Assembly: GCA_900551415.1 (NCBI GenBank)
Contig: URWB01000018.1
Coordinates: forward strand, 1-25,917
Direction: 5' to 3'
From: an uncultured Eubacteriales bacterium
Lineage (GTDB): Bacteria > Bacillota > Clostridia > Peptostreptococcales > Anaerovoracaceae
Length of the DNA: 25,917 nt
The notes under the pieces were generated by a model, which did not search any database, had not been told where the DNA came from, and saw nothing but the letters and a program-made list of their open reading frames with translations. This document shows, in pieces, positions 22,501 to 25,917 of this stretch. The first letter of the stretch is position 1. Each line of letters opens with the position of its first letter. The position numbers were made by a program, and so were the translations under genes.

Positions 22501-24346
22501 GCTCTATTTTGTCGCGGGCAGCGATGTCATCGAAAACGCTTCCTGCTACCGCATGGAGCCGCGGCAAAATTCGATTCATACGCTGAATCATATCATCTTC
22601 AAACGCAGTTCGGACGAGCGGCGGGACGCCTCCGCGAGCCAAACGCGTTATCCGATCAGCGGCAAGATTATCAATCTGCATCTCGCGGAGCATTTTGAGG
22701 ATATCAGCTCGACCAGAATCCGTGAAAACATTGACTCCGGCCGAGACATCTCCAACCTGATCGATCCGGTCGCGCAAAACTATATTTTTGAAAACGGTCT
22801 GTATATGAGAGAGCCGGCCTATAAGCATGTCCTGCAGGCACGTGACATCCTGCTGGAACCTTTCGCACCGGCCGATCCGGCTGTGCTGGACAGCCTGCGC
22901 TCCGACCTGCTCGCGCAAGGCTATGACTGCGCGGCTGTGCGCGCTTATCTCACCGGAGAACAGGTTCACATGCTCTGCATCCGCGAAAACGCAGACAAAA
23001 ACCGTATCGCGGCGCTCGCTGCAGTCAAACGTGTCGACAGCATCGATCTGCTCAAGACCTTCGGCGATCAAAACATCGCCGCCTATATCCGCAGTAAAGC
23101 TGCCGGTTCCATCGCGGTGATCGGCGGGCTGTTCTTCCCTGCTCACGCTTCTGTCGCGAATCGGGAACAGATTATACTGGTCGAGATGCTTTCGGAGCTT
23201 TTGGCGCGTGACTACACCTATGTGGTTTACCATCCCTGTGACAAAGCCGGCCTGGCGCCGCATGTCCTGCAAACTGTCGCCAAGCAGGGCTTCCGCAATA
23301 TCGCGCCGAACGGTGCCAGACCGATCTACGCGGTTGACATGCGTTCTCCGGTCATCATTTTTAAAAACGCGGATACTCTGATTAAACATCCGCTGAACAA
23401 ACGCCCTGCGGTTCTTTCTGCGCTTGAACAGGCGCACGACCGCCTCCTGCGGATTCTCACCGAAATCTATCCGAGTGAACTGGTGCTTTCCTACAATTCG
23501 GACATCATGTACCACAAGATGATTCATCTGATCGCGCGGATCAATCGAGTCTCCCCGACTCCGTACGAGACGAAGTCCTACGGCGAATACATGGCGGTAC
23601 CGTTCGGCAAGGTGCTGGAAGGCTCCGCAGTTCCGAACACAGTAACCAAGGCGCTGCATACCGAAAAATACTTTTACGAGGATCTCTCCGGGTTTACGAT
23701 CGAGGAAAAGAGTTACTATTCGACGCTTGAAAATCAGATCCGCACCATCAAATCCTTCAACCGTCCGGTCATCCTCATTGATGATCTGCTGCACAAGGGC
23801 TACCGCATGAACGAGATTGACCCGATTCTCAAATCCAGCGGCGTCGTTGTCGCAGATACCGTTGTCGGCGTGCAGACCGGCCGCGGGCGCGATCTGATGC
23901 AGATCAAGGAGCGCAGCGTAGACAGTGCCTATTTCCTGCCGAATCTGAAGTGCTGGATCGACGAAAGCGCGCTGTATCCGTATATCGGCGGAGACAGCCG
24001 GAAGCCAAGGGGGACGCAAGTCGAAGCCTGCGATATGATCCCTTCGCTGAACCTCGTGCTGCCGTTCGCGGTGCCTTCTTTCTTAGGAAAGATCTCCAAT
24101 GCGCATTACTACGATTTTTCGATGACTGCTTTAATCAACGCGCGGGAGATTCTCAAAACCCTGGAGGAGGAATACCAGAAGATTTTTGAACAGAAGCTCA
24201 CACTCAAGCGTCTCGGCGAGGTCATCACCAGTCCAAAAAATCCGGATCTTTTGCGGCACACCCGCATGGACGAGAATATGGCTGCCTCTGATTTTGTTGA
24301 GATGGACATCGAAAAACTGATAAGAATGAAAAAACTTTTTAAGTAG
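19529..24346 (+). CDS. 1605-residue multidomain protein: HD hydrolase, HEAT-like, NadD/CoaD-like nucleotidyltransferase, GNAT-like, PRTase-like
   Basis: I recognise domains but no named family with a proven function. Residues ~180-320 look like an HD phosphohydrolase with plausible metal ligands: His188/His193, the His222-Asp223 doublet in GHDIGKYG, His259/His264 and Asp285. Residues ~375-890 are helical with HEAT-like repeats (e.g. IRNQAAEVLGQII, VVRKSAGRALISMI). Residues ~900-1092 are a nucleotidyltransferase of the NadD/CoaD fold: FPGTFDPFSLSH at 905-916 and ISSTRIREN at 1059-1067. Residues ~1115-1260 resemble a GNAT fold (ending VLQTVAKQGF). Residues ~1395-1490 carry a PRPP-loop-like VILIDDLLHKG (1414-1424). 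There is no signal peptide or membrane segment, so it is cytoplasmic. The ATG at 19529 follows GAGGAG. The next gene starts 21 nt downstream. HD and nucleotidyltransferase calls are firm; GNAT and PRTase calls are tentative. Confidence 0.85.
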   Translation: MNHQMEPHIHLSHTISVCMTEKDFLRRVKMTPPDMTALLHSGEAKLLAKALLADTDARGRFCAKKVIARLEPQLNRFCAPPADGWLQHAYRQVLGRIFPEKASGVVETPEQTAARLFLLQFLKGLYRFERETLPFDPTLDFALLTQEERELYSGSGEYAQLLRMAGKHYIYEFMRLGTELTPFNTLGHIAGVHYVAMHAARQLAALRVPLDLGLISGAAAGHDIGKYGCKKSEEKRIPYLHYYYTDLCFNRFNMPMIGHIAANHSTWDLELDNLSAESLLLIYADFRVKSTRDAAGQEIVRFYSLADSFDVILNKLDHVDAAKEHRYRKVYNKLRDFEAYMQSLGVLTDLPRLPRKLPPKPLLSQPKDYPLLSGDAVVKEFKNLSIAHNIRLMNKFSRQEDFANLIETARSEKNWKNLRAYISILGEYSAYMTEKQKLMTHRFLLELLVHKESDIRNQAAEVLGQIIAQFNEEYKKELPAGVTPPHKDVTNLSLWKDTLRVILVPDYRLTEQHKKWIENSLKSVAYTLLRGSRPPQREEYAEALLRWYREENLTYRNKESLLQTAVMLEPEFFTPAQTKEILVFAERMLAGEDLGLKTAAIDVKYHYPNAPFSQTYDREIKHCLGFNPQAELTREDLSEMYLDNLKARTPWPVKIANIRLMLRSLSHTGGDGQALHVATHLGNLVKVSETVVVRKSAGRALISMIDRLPLEQRNEIAVELSKGLEIGDYQFSKYIPDYLGVLMLHLPPRELDELLLDLEKFFSSTNGQVVGAVLHTLGVVIEHYDLYQTLFGALESDAARKKRKYRVLSLIVRGFANYESAISQEALWSIGMNIFGSAKLSLSEKYNLFCHCGKRILTLYASRRENELDFFHNAAVLKHLYRFICDYELELGAFAMEEPKKVAFFPGTFDPFSLSHKAIAREIRDMGCEVYLALDEFSWSKKTQPRLQRRKIMSMSVSDEENIYIFPDDFPVNIANPADLTKLKKLFAGKELYFVAGSDVIENASCYRMEPRQNSIHTLNHIIFKRSSDERRDASASQTRYPISGKIINLHLAEHFEDISSTRIRENIDSGRDISNLIDPVAQNYIFENGLYMREPAYKHVLQARDILLEPFAPADPAVLDSLRSDLLAQGYDCAAVRAYLTGEQVHMLCIRENADKNRIAALAAVKRVDSIDLLKTFGDQNIAAYIRSKAAGSIAVIGGLFFPAHASVANREQIILVEMLSELLARDYTYVVYHPCDKAGLAPHVLQTVAKQGFRNIAPNGARPIYAVDMRSPVIIFKNADTLIKHPLNKRPAVLSALEQAHDRLLRILTEIYPSELVLSYNSDIMYHKMIHLIARINRVSPTPYETKSYGEYMAVPFGKVLEGSAVPNTVTKALHTEKYFYEDLSGFTIEEKSYYSTLENQIRTIKSFNRPVILIDDLLHKGYRMNEIDPILKSSGVVVADTVVGVQTGRGRDLMQIKERSVDSAYFLPNLKCWIDESALYPYIGGDSRKPRGTQVEACDMIPSLNLVLPFAVPSFLGKISNAHYYDFSMTALINAREILKTLEEEYQKIFEQKLTLKRLGEVITSPKNPDLLRHTRMDENMAASDFVEMDIEKLIRMKKLFK

Positions 24347-24367
24347 AACAAAAAGGACGGATACAAA

Positions 24368-25384
24368 ATGAACAAAGACCAATCTGCCGTTCGCGCACTG
24401 CCGCGTGCTGGCGCGCACGCCGCAGCACCGCAGCGTCTTTCGCGGCTTTGCCCGGAGCATGACCCTCTGACCCTGCCTGCGCCACGCGGACAAAACCATC
24501 TGCGCGTCAATATCGCTGCGCTGGGCGACGTCGGCGCCTCCCTGCTTTTGGGCCTGCGCCTGCTCGGCGGCGCAATCATCGATCGTATCGGGATCTATGA
24601 TCTTGACCCAAACACAATTTTACGCTATGAAGCGGAAATGAACCAGATCGGCTGGCCGTTCAGCACGCATCCGCTGCCGGAAGTCGCTCCGGTCGCAGAG
24701 AATGAAATCTTTGACTGTGATCTGTTCATCTTCTGCGCGACCAAAGCTGTGCCGCCCCTCGGCAGCGGCGGTGATGTCCGCATGCTGCAGTTTGAAGCCA
24801 ATCGAAAAATTGCCGCTCACTATGGACAGCTTGCGAAAGCCGCCGGATACCAGGGTCTTTTTGCGGTCGTCTCCGACCCGGTCGATCCGCTCTGCAAGGA
24901 AGTCCTGCTGTCATCGGGTCTCGCCCCGGCGCAGATTCGCGGCTACGGTCTGGGCGTCATGAACAAGCGCGCGGAATACTACGCCAAAAAAGACGCACGC
25001 TTCGCGGATTACCTGACAGAAGGACGCGCCTTCGGCCCGCACGGCGCGGATCTTGTCATCGCAAACAGCATCGAACATTACGACGACGCGCTTTCGCGTG
25101 AACTGACTGACCTGACCGTCAAAGCAAACCTGGCAATCCGTGAGCTGGGCTTCAAGCCGTATCTGGCGCCTGCCTTTTCGTCCGGCGCGATTTCCCTCTT
25201 GCTGACGATGCAGGGTGAGTGGCATTACAGCTCGGTCTACTTCGGCCGCGGCAGCGATGGCGCGTTCCTCGGTCTGCGCAACCGCCTGTCCGCAGGACAG
25301 GTCGAATATGAGGATATCCTGCTTCCGCCTGCGCTATACGCGCGGATCGAACATGCCTACCGCAATCTGTGCGCACTGATTTAA
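24368..25384 (+). CDS. Lactate/malate dehydrogenase-like NAD-binding protein
   Basis: The 338-residue protein resembles the LDH/MDH superfamily. About 45 poorly conserved residues come first. A Rossmann fold follows with a glycine loop at GDVG (53-56) and an acidic strand end, IYDLD (76-80). SDPVDPL (169-175) corresponds to the NPVD motif. Arg201 in GVMNKR and His225 in FGPHG correspond to the substrate-binding Arg and catalytic His. The loop that sets substrate choice in LDH/MDH (VPRKPG type, with Gln or Arg) reads VPPLGSGGDVR here, so the usual discriminating residue is absent. It probably acts on something other than lactate or malate, or has lost catalysis. The ATG follows AAGGA by about 9 nt, 21 nt after the giant gene: the same operon. 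Confidence 0.75.
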   Translation: MNKDQSAVRALPRAGAHAAAPQRLSRLCPEHDPLTLPAPRGQNHLRVNIAALGDVGASLLLGLRLLGGAIIDRIGIYDLDPNTILRYEAEMNQIGWPFSTHPLPEVAPVAENEIFDCDLFIFCATKAVPPLGSGGDVRMLQFEANRKIAAHYGQLAKAAGYQGLFAVVSDPVDPLCKEVLLSSGLAPAQIRGYGLGVMNKRAEYYAKKDARFADYLTEGRAFGPHGADLVIANSIEHYDDALSRELTDLTVKANLAIRELGFKPYLAPAFSSGAISLLLTMQGEWHYSSVYFGRGSDGAFLGLRNRLSAGQVEYEDILLPPALYARIEHAYRNLCALI

Positions 25385-25454
25385 TGTGAAGCCGCTGCCC
25401 ACAGCAAACAGATGTCTGCTGCCGCGCACAAAGCTTCTGTTTCCGGCAATCTGA

Positions 25455-25478
25455 CTGCCGCTCGTTTCCGCGCGGCAG
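25455..25478 (+). other. Hairpin just upstream of the last gene
   Basis: CTGCCGC (25455-25461) and GCGGCAG (25472-25478) form a 7-bp stem with a 10-nt loop. It ends about 11 nt before the GAAGGTGAA ribosome binding region of the next gene, within a 117-nt gap. No T run follows on the plus strand, so it is not a terminator. It could affect RNA stability or translation. Confidence 0.3.
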
Positions 25479-25501
25479 ACACAAAAAAAGAAGGTGAAAC
25501 C

Positions 25502-25917
25502 ATGGAATTTTATCTGATCCAAACCTTTACGACCGCTGCACGCCCGCACTTCGCGGAAGCACTGCGTCTTGTACAGGACACAGCCTCCGCAAAAGAGGAT
25601 ACGCGCCTCACCGTCCTCTCCTCCGCGGAGGCTTTCGCGCGCGCGGCACGAAGCGGCTCACTGCGTGACGCTGTCCTGCTCTTTGCCGCCCAGACGGACG
25701 CTGCTGGCATGGACGCGGCTACCCTCGCGCTGCTGCGTTTCCTGCATCTGCATGAAAAGGAACAGCTGCTCGCGGGCTCCCGCGCGGGCATATTGATTGA
25801 CGGCGAAAACGATTTTTTTACCAAGGATCTCGGCCGTCGCATCGCCTTTGCCGCCAGCCTCTGCGGCTGCGTCATCCCCGGCAAGCTGCTCGCGGACATC
25901 GTCAAGAGCCTTCCGGA
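25502..25917 (+). CDS. Protein of unknown function, possibly flavodoxin-like; 3' end outside the window
   Basis: The ATG at 25502 follows GAAGGTGAA by 4-6 nt and the frame is open for 138 codons to the window edge. The visible part alternates hydrophobic strands (MEFYLIQTF, AVLLFAA, AGILIDGE) with Ala-rich helices, an alpha/beta pattern. The segment AGILIDGENDFFTKDLGR, followed by GCVIPGK, loosely recalls NAD(P)H-dependent flavin reductases of the flavodoxin fold, but I cannot confirm this. It is the third gene in the same direction after the giant protein and the dehydrogenase homologue. The 117-nt gap makes co-transcription likely but not certain. Gene reality is well supported; function is not. 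Confidence 0.6.
   Translation, partial: MEFYLIQTFTTAARPHFAEALRLVQDTASAKEDTRLTVLSSAEAFARAARSGSLRDAVLLFAAQTDAAGMDAATLALLRFLHLHEKEQLLAGSRAGILIDGENDFFTKDLGRRIAFAASLCGCVIPGKLLADIVKSLP

Noticed and set aside
22166..24019. 617-codon open frame on the minus strand, antisense to the giant gene
   Set aside because: It mirrors the G+C-rich codon pattern of the sense gene, has no recognisable domain or ribosome binding site, and the sense frame carries clear motifs throughout.
1..25917. Search for CRISPR arrays, insertion sequences, tRNA/rRNA genes and attachment sites
   Set aside because: No regularly spaced repeats, transposase motifs, terminal inverted repeats or tRNA-like cloverleaf stretches were noticed by eye. 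A computed scan could still find weak cases.

Overview
The window looks like a chromosomal segment of an anaerobic Firmicute of the class Clostridia. The family within Clostridia is a guess (an Anaerovoracaceae / Family XIII-like lineage would fit). The reasons are the Gram-positive style AGGAGG ribosome binding sites, and a gene order clearly related to the Bacillus subtilis block radA-disA-yacL-ispD-ispF-gltX-cysE-cysS-mrnC. An NhaC antiporter, an EF-G-like paralogue and a PAS/sigma-54 activator fit the same picture. Most of the window is moderately G+C-rich by eye; the first ~1.6 kb is visibly more A+T-rich.

Layout. (1) Positions 1-1320, minus strand: the left-truncated gene of a PAS + AAA+ sigma-54 activator. 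It reads cleanly only if a frame change near 1105 is allowed. (2) Positions 1614-10813, minus strand: one long gene train, from a strong sigma-70-type promoter (10785-10813) to a Rho-independent terminator (1614-1662). It runs yacL, fused ispDF, proS, peptidyl-prolyl isomerase, cysE, cysS, nhaC, mrnC: isoprenoid precursors, tRNA charging, cysteine synthesis and charging, ion homeostasis and 23S rRNA maturation. Relative to B. subtilis, proS stands in the place of gltX, ispD and ispF are fused, disA is absent, and a cyclophilin and nhaC have been added. (3) Positions 10828-13067, plus strand: a divergently transcribed OmpR-type two-component system. (4) Positions 13076-19271, minus strand: radA, an EF-G-like GTPase that has lost the catalytic histidine of its G3 motif, an EamA/DMT transporter and asnS. 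(5) Positions 19391-25917, plus strand: an apparent operon divergent from asnS. It encodes a 1605-residue multidomain protein, a lactate/malate-dehydrogenase-like protein, and a third, truncated protein of uncertain fold.

The most interesting part is region 5. The giant protein carries, in order, an HD-type metal phosphohydrolase domain, a long HEAT-like helical region, a NadD/CoaD-type nucleotidyltransferase domain with an altered HxGH motif, a GNAT-like segment and a phosphoribosyltransferase-like domain. Together with the Rossmann dehydrogenase homologue, this suggests an uncharacterised nucleotide- or cofactor-linked pathway. That is inference from domain content, not a demonstrated function.

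No tRNA, rRNA, CRISPR array, insertion sequence or T-box riboswitch was recognised.
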